From positions 2,294,001 through 2,358,000 of the forward strand of contig JAPEHQ010000001.1 of the NCBI GenBank assembly GCA_027405735.1: a DNA stretch of 64,000 bases, written 5' to 3'. Shown one piece after another: positions 12,601 through 23,039 of the stretch (within the stretch, counting starts at the first letter, position 1; each line of letters begins with the position of its first letter). The stretch is from Mucor racemosus. Its lineage: Eukaryota; Mucoromycota; Mucoromycetes; Mucorales; Mucoraceae. The position numbers were made by a program, and so were the translations under genes. The notes under the pieces are model-generated. The model was not told where the DNA came from and did not search any database. It saw only the letters and a program-made list of their open reading frames with translations.

Positions 12601-12703
12601 GGGTAAATCTGGTAGTAAGATGGATCCTAAGGAAATGCGTCGCTTCTCTTCTGTTCAAACTTCTCATGCTGCACAAGTTTTATCTGGTAGCAACAATAAC
12701 TAA
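9698..12703 (+). CDS. PMA1: Plasma-membrane H+-ATPase (P-type, P3A)
   Basis: Three exons (9698-9843, 9906-10335, 10409-12703) give 956 residues. This electrogenic pump expels protons at the cost of ATP and powers nutrient uptake. The N-terminus carries a Gln run (residues 5-11) and the acidic cation-ATPase N domain. All P-type motifs are present: the actuator-loop TGES near residue 205; [14 protein letters not shown] in membrane helix 4; the phosphorylation site DKTGTLT with Asp about residue 353; KGM in the nucleotide domain; DPPR; MITGDQ; and [17 protein letters not shown] in the hinge. About ten membrane helices are expected. The C-terminal tail holds candidate kinase sites (SRRAS, RRFSS) and may be the regulatory domain. 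Codon choice is strongly biased (GCT, GGT, ATT, AAG), unlike most neighbours, which fits very high expression. Confidence 0.98.
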
Positions 12704-13430
12704 ATAACATCATTTTTTTTACATTTTACATACAATTTTTAGATTTAATTTAATAAACATATATAATATTCAATAGCAATTACTAGTTTTTTTTATTCAA
12801 ATGTGTGTTGAAGTATAATTCTGTGTGTTTTTACATCCTTTATCTACATCTCTACATCTACATCTCTACATCTCTACATATACTAACGCTAAAATGACAT
12901 GAATATTTTGAAAAAGAATGACTGTAAAATACATCATATGATTTTTGAAAACCACGCTTAAAAAAAAATACCCTGAAATACATAGAGTGGCATCTATCAG
13001 CTCATATTTTTTATTTACTACTCAATGCAAGAAAGAGGTATATATTAACTAATACAAATTGCCATTTGGGTATTTTCGAGAATTCCACGCGGAATGTAAA
13101 ATCGCATCATTATTCACATCGATACCACTAACAAAAATGTGCGATAAAATGAATAATTTAGATGAATTGTGTCAATTAAAAAATTTCAGCAAGTATAAAT
13201 ATACTTTTAAGATGAGATATTATAAACAAAAATGATGTCAGATTCGTTTTGGTCGACTTTAAATCCTCTAAAATTTAAAATTTGTAAAATCAGCTTTGTT
13301 TGGGGGTCATTAAGAGCGCCAAAGCTCATCAAAATACGGATCCTAACATATTTCACAATGCCGTAGAGCTAGAAGAGCAAGTAGTGTTTTATTTAGGCTA
13401 TAAAATTAGTGTTTTATAATATTGCTTACC
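12704..13430. other. 3' flank of the pump gene and AT-rich gap
   Basis: A short 3' UTR with AATAAA-like signals follows the stop codon. A small array of CTACATCT units lies near 12843-12880. The remainder, to the first MITE, holds no credible gene. Confidence 0.4.
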
Positions 13431-13438
13431 GATATAGT

Positions 13439-13925
13439 TAGTGATATTAAACGAGCCGAGCCTTTTTTATGCAGCCGAGCTTTTCTCAAGGCTCGTTAAA
13501 GTTAGACGAGCTTACAAAAAAGCTCGTTCAACCTCGACGAGCTTTTTTTTGCGCGTGACTAGAGCTCGTTTACCCCAAACGAGCTTTTTTATGCAGCGAC
13601 TAAAACTCATCATCTCAATGCGAGCTTTATTTTACCTTTCCAGTGACAAATATCTAAAGTAAAGCAAACTTATGAATGTCAATTGACAATTATCTAAAGT
13701 AATAATGTCATAGCATTTACTAATTATTATTTAAATTTGAACTTTTTGAAAAGAAGTCAAAAGCTCGTCTTTCTCAAACGAGCTTTTTAAAAAAAAGTCA
13801 AAAACTCGTCTTTGTCAAACGAGCTTTTATTAAAGCTCGGCTCGAGCTCGAGTGATACAAAGCTCGGCTCGTTGTGGCGAGCTTTGGTCAAGCTCGTCCT
13901 AGGCTCGGCTCGTCTTTTATACTTA
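13439..13925. mobile_element. hAT-type MITE, copy 1 (487 bp)
   Basis: A non-autonomous DNA element flanked by a perfect 8-bp target duplication GATATAGT (13431-13438 and 13926-13933). The ends start TAGTGATATTAAACGAGCC and finish in GGCTCGGCTCGTCTTTTATACTTA-type sequence (last base 13925). The terminal inverted repeat is imperfect at its outermost bases but has 12 perfect inner bases (ACGAGCCGAGCC). The inside is built from many ACGAGCTTTT/AAAAGCTCGT subterminal repeats in both directions. TAGTG ends, 8-bp duplications and GAGC-rich subterminal repeats are characteristic of the hAT superfamily. It has no coding capacity. Confidence 0.92.
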
Positions 13926-13984
13926 GATATAGTAAATGTAGTTTATTTAAGACTAGAAAAACTGTCTGTCATATCATACATTCA

Positions 13985-14060
13985 CTGAAAAAAATTGCAA
14001 AATCTAGCCCTCAGGGTGATGCTATAATTGAGCCTGGCGAGATCAAACGGCTAGGCCACT
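13985..14060 (-). repeat. tRNA-derived SINE-like fragment, copy 1
   Basis: On the minus strand this reads as a decayed tRNA-like Pol III unit. It has an A-box match TGGCCTAGCCGT (11 of 12 to the consensus), a partly paired anticodon-like stem AGGCT/AGCAT around a seven-base loop, a decayed B-box-like GGGCTAGATTTT, then a T run. It aligns along its whole length with 14890-14972. The parent tRNA cannot be named. It could also be a tRNA pseudogene rather than a SINE. Confidence 0.55.
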
Positions 14061-14084
14061 TATATACTATGATATACCTAAGTT

Positions 14085-14800
14085 TTAAATAAAAAAGTAT
14101 TTTTTTTTCAACTTTTTCTTATATTTAACCATGCGCGGTCTGAAAATTCAGTTTTTACAGCAAACATTTTCGGGGCCCATTTCATCCTTACCAACACTCA
14201 TGATTTTGATCAAAAAACAGAAATATCAAATTTTGATACTAAAATCAACGCTTAAATACACTACATTGTGAGAGAAAAATGTAGCTATAACTAATACACA
14301 TTTTATAAAAGCTTAATATTAAATTTTAATTAATAAAATGTTGTACTTTTGGCCCAAAAACGGTTTTTTGATTAAAGGATTCTCATGTAATATTTTATAA
14401 TAAAAATGTTTATTATTTTTTATTGAGCAAATAGAGCGCTAAATTCTGTATATGTGTATATTTTTTGTTTTTATGATTAGTAGTATAATTAACTCTAGAT
14501 TTGCAAAATCAGAAAAACAAAATTAAAAAATGTCAAAATTAATGATCTGGACAAGAGTAATTTTTGAAATTAATATTCCGCTTGTAAGCCTTGTAAGTCT
14601 TAAAAATAAGAGATTTTACGATATTTGAAAACTTCTTCAAGAAGCTACGATGCTGTACCTACTCGATTAAAGTTTATTACTGTAAATTTTTACATCTTTT
14701 AATATTGCGCAACAGTTTATTTGATGACATAGATACTTACTTTTTTAATTATTGCGCTAGAGTTAATTTACATTAATTTTTCGCCTTACCTCTATATCTC
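14085..14800 (+). repeat. Dispersed repeat R2, copy 1
   Basis: This segment is a direct repeat of 60380-61085. Long shared stretches include CCTTACCAACACTCATGATT near 14188, TTGATCAAAAAACAGAAA and TTTATTATTTTTTATTGAGC. Similarity is high for roughly 500 bases and fades towards the right. No open frame is conserved and no terminal repeat is visible. The family is unclassified and presumably transposon-derived. Confidence 0.85.
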
Positions 14801-14889
14801 TAATATCATAAACATAAACAAGGCTATCACTGGAGTCAATAATAATCAAGCGTAACAAGATAGAGCTGCCAATCAGATGATACATTCGT

Positions 14890-14972
14890 TAAAAAATTGC
14901 AAAGGCGAGCCCCCCCCCCTGGGGCGACGCTGTAGTTGAGCGTAACGAGATTGAACGATTAGTGGTCTCATA
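14890..14972 (-). repeat. tRNA-derived SINE-like fragment, copy 2
   Basis: This is the diverged partner of 13985-14060. On the minus strand it shows a perfect five-pair stem ACGCT/AGCGT around a seven-base loop CAACTAC, preceded by CGTTCAATCTCGTT and followed by a G-rich T-arm-like GGGGCTCGCC and a T run. The usual T33 is replaced by A, so it is not a working tRNA. A run of ten C on the plus strand (14910-14919) lies where the T arm would begin. Confidence 0.5.
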
Positions 14973-15193
14973 ATGGTGAAATTATTAATATTTTCGAAAA
15001 TATACAATGTCATCGAGGCTTGAATTCGCAAAAATTCAACAAATGCCGGTTTCAGATTCAGTTTGACATTTAGAGAAAAAGTTAGTACTTGAAGGATTTT
15101 TACACCTAAACCTTTTATAACAAATCTCTAGGCATGTATTAATAAAAAAAGCGTAAATTATAATGCTTCATATTATACTTAAAGGTGCATAAT

Positions 15194-15542
15194 TAGTGAT
15201 ATTAAACGAGCCGAGCCTTTTTTATGCAGCCGAGCTTTTCTCAAGGCTCGTTAAAGTTAGACGAGCTTACAAAAAAGCTCGTTTACCCCAAACGAGCTTT
15301 TTTATGCAGCGACTAAAACTCATCATCTCAATGCGAGCTTTATTTTATTACCTTTCCAGTGACAAATATCTAAAGTAAAGCAAACTTATGAATGTCAATT
15401 GACAATTATCTAAAGTAATAATGTCATATCATTTACTAATTATTATTTAAATTTGAACTTTTTGAAAAGAAGTCAAAAGCTCGACTCATTATGGCGAGCT
15501 TTAGTCAAGCTCGTCCTAGGCTCGGCTCGTCTTTTATACTTA
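15194..15542. mobile_element. hAT-type MITE, copy 2 (349 bp)
   Basis: Same element as 13439-13925 but internally shorter. It is flanked by its own perfect 8-bp duplication TGCATAAT (15186-15193 and 15543-15550). Both ends match copy 1. Relative to copy 1 it lacks a segment between the AAAAAGCTCGTT block and TTTACCCCAAACGAGC, and a larger piece before the right end that includes several GAGC repeats. Independent target duplications show two separate insertions and not a tandem duplication. Confidence 0.92.
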
Positions 15543-15550
15543 TGCATAAT

Positions 15551-16159
15551 ACGTATTTCATCATCTTCATATGTATCTAGCGGGTTTATTTTACGGTTTT
15601 TGTCATTTTGCATATAGCATCCGCAAAGATAAGTGGTGTATTGTAATATTAATTATTGTATTCAAGCCCAATACCATTATTTTAAGCAGTTTATTTTATT
15701 GGTTATTTGAAGTTAAATTCTATTTTTAAAGCATAGTCAAGAGTAAATAATCTGTAATTTCAAGGTTCATTGAATCCAAGTCATCTTCAGCACTCACTGC
15801 TTACATTTACCTTTTTAAAGACAACATCCACATAAAAAATATGTGAGTATTGTATTTTAGATATTACAGTATAATTAAATACAATGCTTATTATTTCTGT
15901 TCAACGTATGTAACAAATTAGAATTAACTCTTAGAGAAGACGTCTATCTTTGATTTTTCAGTATTTAAAATTAAAACTTTTTTGCAATATATCTCAAAGA
16001 AAAATAAAAATACAGCACTACTTTTATAATCAAAACTTGCTTGAGATACCCTCTGACATTTTTGATTTTTTTCTTTCATTCTTTTCTGATGAATTCAGAA
16101 TATTATATATTATAAAGGAACAAGTTTCTTGAAAATGGAACATGCCTTCCTACTAAACA
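15551..16159. other. AT-rich gap between MITE copy 2 and R1 copy B
   Basis: No gene, RNA or repeat is recognised here. Confidence 0.4.
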
Positions 16160-17880
16160 CTATTAGGATATACCTTAGACACCGCTAAATACATATACAT
16201 TAATTTCATGATGATATTCGTTCCTAAATTCCTTTTATACCTCACAAAGGCCTCAAAAACGCGTAGAATCCACTGCTTTTTTTCTGAAAACTGGGTCTCA
16301 CTTTTCATCCCTGCTCTACTTCTTTTTTCACTAAATAACAACAAAAACAAATTATATGCTAATGTACCTGAGATGTTCAGCTTCAATCCAAAAACAAGTA
16401 TCCAAAAATATCCTATTTCTTGCAGTTGTATTAATTCTTCAGTGCTAATGTTTTAGATTTTTTACTCGTATTCTACTTAGGATTTCACAAACAACGCATC
16501 GTATTACGGTTAACCGAGTTTGACTGCTTTAACGGGCCGTTTTTTATGCAAACTCGAATGAGGGTATTCGAGTTTCTTCTTTTCTTTTTTTGTTAGCTAA
16601 GCTCGAAAACAGGATTGAAAAAATACTTCAAGTTGTGAAACTGCCAAATATGCTATTATCAATTCATAATCTCATATTAACTTGACAATGTTGCTATTAA
16701 CAGCCTCCTTAAGGCAAACCAATACTTGCTCCCACCCCGTTTTTTATCTGGGTTACAAAAGAACGGGCCGTTTTCCAACTCGAATCGAATGGCCGTTTCC
16801 GTTAAAACTCGATTCAAACTCGAATCGAAGCCCATTCCTAATTCTACTGCTAAAAGATTAAAAACTTCGAGGCTTCATATCTTTAGAAGTAATTAAGCTA
16901 TACTAACATTTTTTAATAATAAAATTTACTTGTTTTAAAGTGCTCTATAACATATTTTAACATAAAAAGATTCTGAGCACTTTTATTTTTTTTCATTTTT
17001 TTTGACATTTCTATAGTAAATTTCAAAATATTGGTTAAATTGAGCAACGCTTTTTTTACATTCATGTCGTCAACCTCGTTGAGTTCTCTCGGACCCAATT
17101 TAGATTTTTTCAAAATATTGATTTTTTGTGGAGATATCCTCAAAAATAAGTACAAAAAGGTACCTCCATTTCTAGCGTCCATTTTCCCCTTGTATACCCT
17201 CATCCCAAATTCTGAATCTGAAAAAAATTGGACAAAAATTTTGTTTTCTCCACGCAAAATGTAGCTAAAAAGTTAAATAATAGCTCTATCGATAGATAAT
17301 GTTTTTGCGCATCATCTCACGTAGCTATATTTTAAATATGCTTATAAAAAGTGATGTATATCTTCAAAAAACCTCCAAAATTTCAATTGCATTTTACGCA
17401 AATTTTAATGTGAAATGTTTGTCAGATTTTTATTTAGATGGATGCAGAATTCAAAACTGTACAGAAACTATTTAGTATACTAGGTCGACTTACTTTGCAG
17501 TTCATGAGCAATTAAACAATTTTGTTTTTTTCATCATTTTTCGTCCATTTTTTAAAATAAATTTTGGGACCCCGTTATGATAGATTTTAAGCTGTGATAA
17601 GAACTAGTATTTTGATTATCTCGACCAAAAACCAATATTTTTCGCTAAAACAAAAAATACAGAGTAGCTTTGAGTTGAAGGTATTTTTTGAACACAAAAA
17701 ATTACCATCTTAATTTAGATGTTCAATTTTTTATAATCGATTTTAGGGCAAAATTGGTCAATGTTAGACCAGTGCACTTATATTCTGTTATTAAACCTTT
17801 TTATTTTCAGACAGACATCAACGACCCATAAAGCGAAGATACATCTTATTTGAATATTTAACGTAATTTGACTTAATATC
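16160..17880 (-). repeat. Dispersed repeat R1, copy B (interrupted)
   Basis: Reverse-oriented copy of R1, the longest in the window, split by a 363-bp MITE at 16478-16840. Once the MITE and one target duplication are set aside, the two halves align continuously with 34560-35930. The open frame at 16913-17257 inside it corresponds to the frames in the other copies but evolves without coding constraint. Confidence 0.85.
16478..16840. mobile_element. hAT-type MITE, second family (363 bp), inserted in R1
   Basis: The element begins TAGGATTTCACAAAC and ends CCCATTCCTA. It is bounded by a perfect 8-bp duplication ATTCTACT (16470-16477 and 16841-16848). Subterminal inverted segments (CGAGTTTGA, TTTAACGGGCCG and their reverse complements near the right end) support a hAT-type element. 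Paralogous R1 copies show the uninterrupted sequence at this place (CGTATTTCACTGCTAATGG in sense order of this strand), giving an empty site. It has no coding capacity. It is distinct in sequence from the 487/349-bp family. Confidence 0.9.
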
Positions 17881-18206
17881 GGGCAAAAAACTCGAAAACC
17901 GTCTGAAACCTACTTTTCTACAACCATAAAAAACCTACAGCAAAAACCCTCCTCTCTCGGCAAATTTCGATCTTGATAACTTCCAATTTTTTATAAGAGT
18001 AGGTGCACATATTTGACACGATGATATGGAAGGGAATTTTCTATATCCTACTATTTATCCAGAGAAAATCATCTTCTAAATGCATCTATAGTCCATTGAG
18101 CACACTTTTATTGAAAACAGTTAAAAATACGATCTCTATGAATACTGATCCAAATAAGATACCATTCTACATGGGCATTGGTATGAATAGGTCACTATAG
18201 ATATTT
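17881..18206. other. AT-rich gap
   Basis: No credible gene. A 65-residue frame at 18003-18200 has no recognisable family. The left part may still belong to R1. Confidence 0.35.
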
Positions 18207-18345
18207 CAGATACCAGCATCCATTGATCATTATGCATTCGGTAAGTTTGAACAACAAGTTGGTTACCTGCTATTTACACCTAGCAAGGTCAGTAAGATCG
18301 TCAATTCTCACCGAATATGGATTCAAATAAACTCCAAATAATGAT
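18207..18345 (+). repeat. Dispersed repeat R3, copy 1
   Basis: Direct, diverged repeat of 62848-62990. Shared landmarks are ATACCAGCATCCAT, AACAAGTTGGTTACCTGCTA, a TACACCTA stretch and CATCAATTCTC-like sequence followed by GAATATG. It is about 140 bases long, non-coding and of unknown class. Confidence 0.75.
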
Positions 18346-20124
18346 TCGAAATTGAATTTTAAAATTGGACTTGATGCGCGGTAGTATGCATGAACAACAT
18401 ATCTTAATTTTATTAGCAAACAATGAAGAATTTTTGAAGGAATAAAGCACAGTTTTCAACAAAAAAATTCTCTTTCTTTGCTTGAGAAAAATAAACTAAT
18501 CGGAAAAATCCTCGCTTAAATAATAAGAATAAACCACCCTTTTTTTTTCTACTGTCATTTGTAGCTTGGCATACCATTTCAAATTAGAAACAGCCCTGAA
18601 TTTTCCAAAGCAGCATATATGGCCGATTCAAATTATCTCAAGCCTTATCAAGAGACGGGTAAGCAGGCTCTGAATCAAGACCTCAAATTTTCGCGAAAAT
18701 AGGGTCGATGTTTGATATATTTTCCAAGCTTTCGATTGTCTGTTGGACATTCGTATCGTGCATGAAAAGCAATTTCAGGAACGACATGCAATTAAATAAT
18801 TACGTTATTGAATTAAATGTATAATGCCGCAATAAAAGGGTAATAGATAGACTATATGTATACAACAGTGAGTGATAGTATATATCTCTATGCTTGATTT
18901 TTTTAAGAAAAATTAGTACATACACCATATATTCATATAAATTTTTTAAATGTAATGTTGATATTTATTATGTACGTATATTTCAGTATTTATTATTTTT
19001 TAAATATCAAAAAACCTTCAAGAATAACACGCATTGAAATATCATTTGAAGATATCAAATGATCTTGTCAATATTTAATATCTTATCAGTATATTACATA
19101 GATTCATAAAATGAAGAAAGAGAGGTAAATTTACAAAAGGAATAGTGCGTCCGTACCATGTGTGAAATCTAAAAGTAAGTTTCTAGTATGTTTTGATTAT
19201 TCTAGGTAAAAAGCATTACAAATTCATAGTTTTTTTTTGTTGAAAATTTTGAATTCTTCAAAAAAAAGTGATCGTCCTGAATGTATCCATTCATTGAAGA
19301 GATCATTAAATCAAAATATTCTATATTTTGTCAGATCATACTAATGCTTGGCTTTGAAATGGCTCAAATAACCTGGACTAAATACACCAAAACAGAAGAT
19401 GCGGTGGATCTAAAGAGGGATTGACAGCAAACAGTATTATTTTGCAACAAGAATAATTAGTCTATGCCCTGCCGAAACACGGATATAAGTTTTATTTCAT
19501 AAAAAGTAAGAAAGCGCCGAATGAGAAGTATAAAACAACCGAGGTCTTTGCCCCTCATCACCTGTACTGATCCTCTAACAGGAATAACCGAATGGGAATC
19601 TTAATTTTAAACCATGCGCTTGAAATGAAAAATATGCGAAACTCATTTTTAATTAAATGTTGAGCTCAATAATTCAAAAGAAGTGAAAGATAGAATACAT
19701 GTCGAACTATATTCTTGAGCAGGCAATGTCGGAGATGCTGTTTATCAAGACCAAATCACTGACAACACTAATAGTATGTAAATGGTAAATGGCAGAGAGA
19801 GTACAATTATGAGTAATTTTAATGTAGAATATAATAAATAAACGGTGAGGGGAGGGAGGAAAGCCGGATGATTCTTAATGAGCATATCGATGGGATACCC
19901 ACGAATTGAAAATAGACCCAATCCAAATTTCATTATTGTTTACTAAAAAAATAAAATAAATCTCAAATTGGGGAGGAGAGGGGGTTGGGGAGCAAATCCG
20001 AAATTTCGTTTATCGAGAATTCAAAGATAAAATTTTACTGCAAAAATATAAACAAAGGCATAGCTTGATAAAGATGATATAAATATATTTTTTAAAAATA
20101 CATAATTTGGATCAAAGATATCAA
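18346..20124. other. Gene-free stretch
   Basis: AT-rich DNA with no recognisable coding region. Many short inverted AT tracts are present (for example around 18940-19080). The part adjoining 20124 is the 3' flank of the TMEM62-like gene. Confidence 0.4.
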
Positions 20125-23039
20125 TTAAATCTTCAGTTGTCTTTTTCTACTCTTGACATGCGGTAAACCATCAAAGGGAGTACTGCTACTGCAACTGCTA
20201 CTACCGCTCGAGGTACTAATGCTCATAAATCCAATCTTCTGTTGTTCTTCTTCTTGAGTTAGTGTAGTGGCATTTACAGATGCGCTACTATTGTAGTGTA
20301 AAGCAGTACTATCATCATTTAAAGGAACCTTCTTTTCGTTTTCTTCTACCAAGGATATAACAGTTTCGTGTTGTTGACATGCCATGCAACCTTCAACTAC
20401 AACCAAAAGTCTATGCTTTTGCTTCTTTCGTTTACACATTACACCATTCTTTCCCAAAGCAAGTGTATAACCTGCAAAAAGCATCCAATATACATTGATG
20501 TTTTGAATTAAAGTAGGCCAGATGCCACCATAGAAAGAGGATAACGCAACAAGTTCACTTGACCTCCAAAGCCAATAGACCACTTCCAACCCCTTGAACC
20601 ACGCCATTTCGTTTAATTGACGATGATATTTCACTTTGACGGCGGCAGTGGGGGCTACAGCAGCCTTGGTATCGCTTGCATAACGTTGATTTTGATGTAC
20701 TACACCACGACACAAAAGATCACTTGCATCTGTACCTCTCCAGGTAACAAGGAAGAAAAAGGCAAACACATCCAAGGTTACTTGTTCAGCGGCAAACATC
20801 CATGTATCAGCAATAGGCACCCATTCACCGCCAAAGACCATACCCCACATGTAAAAAATACCATAGCGTTCGGCATTTGTGTCACCAGAAGGTATAAAAT
20901 TGGCTCTAAACCATGGTAATGTCAGGAGCGCCAAAATGTAAATAAAGGTAAGGTTCCAAACAATCGGTTGATCTTGTGGTAATTGCAAAAATCTAAATGA
21001 CCAGGTCAAGATACTCTTTTGAAGTTTCAAGTAGGGAGTTTTGACTGTAATTTGATCAATTGTGTGAATACGAAGCAGTAATCTATTGATGCGTTTCTTG
21101 CTGTACACATCGGTTTCATATTGTGGTGCAAAAAACTTTGGTATTAATAATAAAAATAGAATGCTAATCATTGTAAATATAGTAATGCATTGTAGCTAGA
21201 AGAAAAATGTTGTCAGTGATTTATCATACAGAAAAGGAGAAAATATAACTTACTACAGTAGACATTTTAGACTTGATAATGAATTCACCGGATCCTCCAC
21301 CAATCTTGATTCGATGCGTGTCAACACGGAAAACTGTATTGGATATACCCACAACAGCATCTGATGTAGTGACACGAACGGTTAACTGATGCGGTTTTCT
21401 GTCTTCGAATAAAATAGGATCCCAAGGAGCAGCCCAAAGAGGATTCTTTGTGTTACCAACAAAAGAAGCTTCATGCTGGTGTAACTTGCCGTCAATAAGG
21501 ATTTCTACTTGCAGCTTATCTATTGTTTCATTAGAGAATACGAGGAATCGAATGTGGCTACTCTGACGGATACGCCATAATGGTTCTTTGGATGGAAGTG
21601 AAAATCTGGCATCCTTTGGATTAGTAACTAAAATAGCAGGTGCTGGTTGGATAGGATTAGGCCAAATGATTTTATCATCTTGCATTGGTTGAACAAGACC
21701 TTGAGAGTTAACAGGACCCTTTTTAGGTATTTGATCTAATGGTAGTTGCACATCAACGAATGAAATTAAATCATGGTCTACAGCAACAATTCTATAGAGT
21801 CCGTGCTCTTTTAGATCACCTAGTTCTAGTTCAAGTGATTTAGTGACAGGATCGTAAGATTTGAGTACATCTCCCAAGCCTATTTTGATAAGTAATGAGT
21901 ATATATCTTGCATGTGTAAAAATGTATTGCATACATACCAGCTATTAGCTTATGAAGGTGACCACAGAAATAAATGCTATAATGGCTTGCTAGATCTCGA
22001 AACGTTCTTCCCTTTTTCGAAACACCAAACACCATGGTTGAAGTAGGATAATGCGAAAACTTGAAACAAATCATTAACATTCTTTTTCATTTGATCAACA
22101 ATATTTTAGCTACTTACAACAAATGTATGATTATAGGGTTTTGATATTAAAGCATTTTCTAATTGATCCATGGTTTTTGATGTAAGATAACCAAAGAAAT
22201 TCAAGGGTCTAGAGGGCCCACGTTTAGGACTAGAGCATAGGTTAGATTGTGTATACACTGTAATAATAAATCACTTACCATGCATCAATGGCAACAAACT
22301 GATATTTTCCAATTGGTTGATTTATTTGCCATGAATAAACACCTTTGCCTTGTTCAATTAAACCAGCACTATGACCATGTGTGCGATAATAATTCACCCG
22401 TGATTGCCAGGATGGTAAATCAAAGCAATCGTGATTTCCCCGCATGTCGTACCAGTCAACAGTTACTTTTTCTTTGATTGCTGTTTGATAAACATCCCAT
22501 TCGTCTACGTATTGCTGTGAAGTTATTCTCTTCTTATCTTTGGCATCTGTTAAATCACCTGTAACAACAACAAATTCTGGTCTACAAAAGTGTATTAGTT
22601 GGGAGAGAGGGGGGAGAGTAAATGTTGTATAGAAATGTTGAGTATTTACTTGACAACAGGTAGAATGGATTGAATAAAGTGTAAAAAGTGGTATGTATGT
22701 CCTTTAGGTCTAAATCTCGATAAATGTAGATCAGTAGCCTTTAGTTTTTATATATAAAAATATACATGAGATTGTTTGTTTTTATGGTAATGGATTTACA
22801 AATTTTGTTACATGAATGAAATAAAACATATTTTCGGATTCTGTACCAAGAACAACGGAATCATTTTTGAGACGATCGATAGTCTTGGATTCTCTAGTAA
22901 AGTTTATTTTTTTGGATGAAGGTAACCAAGAATGGCCATCAACAGATCTTAATTCTTGTGTCGATGAAAAATATAATTGAAATGCTCTTAAACAGCATAT
23001 TAATGTTATAATAACATAGATAATAGCTGATTTATTCAT
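20125..23039 (-). CDS. TMEM62-like transmembrane metallophosphoesterase
   Basis: Seven exons (22812-23039, 22650-22738, 22279-22581, 22118-22229, 21939-22059, 21254-21879, 20125-21195) give 849 residues. An N-terminal hydrophobic segment (about residues 4-22) acts as signal anchor. A calcineurin-like phosphoesterase domain follows with the full metal-binding set: TDLHLSRF, VVTGDLTDAKD, DMRGNHD, FSHYP and FCGHLHK. A beta-sandwich-like middle part contains LELELGDLKEHGLYRIV, the sequence typical of TMEM62. The last exon encodes several membrane helices (for example ISILFLLLIPKFF and the region around YILALLTLPW) and ends in a Ser-rich cytosolic tail. TMEM62 proteins are poorly characterised, and the substrate is unknown. 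All metal ligands look intact, so activity is plausible. Confidence 0.9.

Noticed and set aside
13441..13662. Frames spanning the MITE copies as peptides
   Set aside because: They arise from the repeat sequence of the elements; the two copies differ by indels that change the frame.
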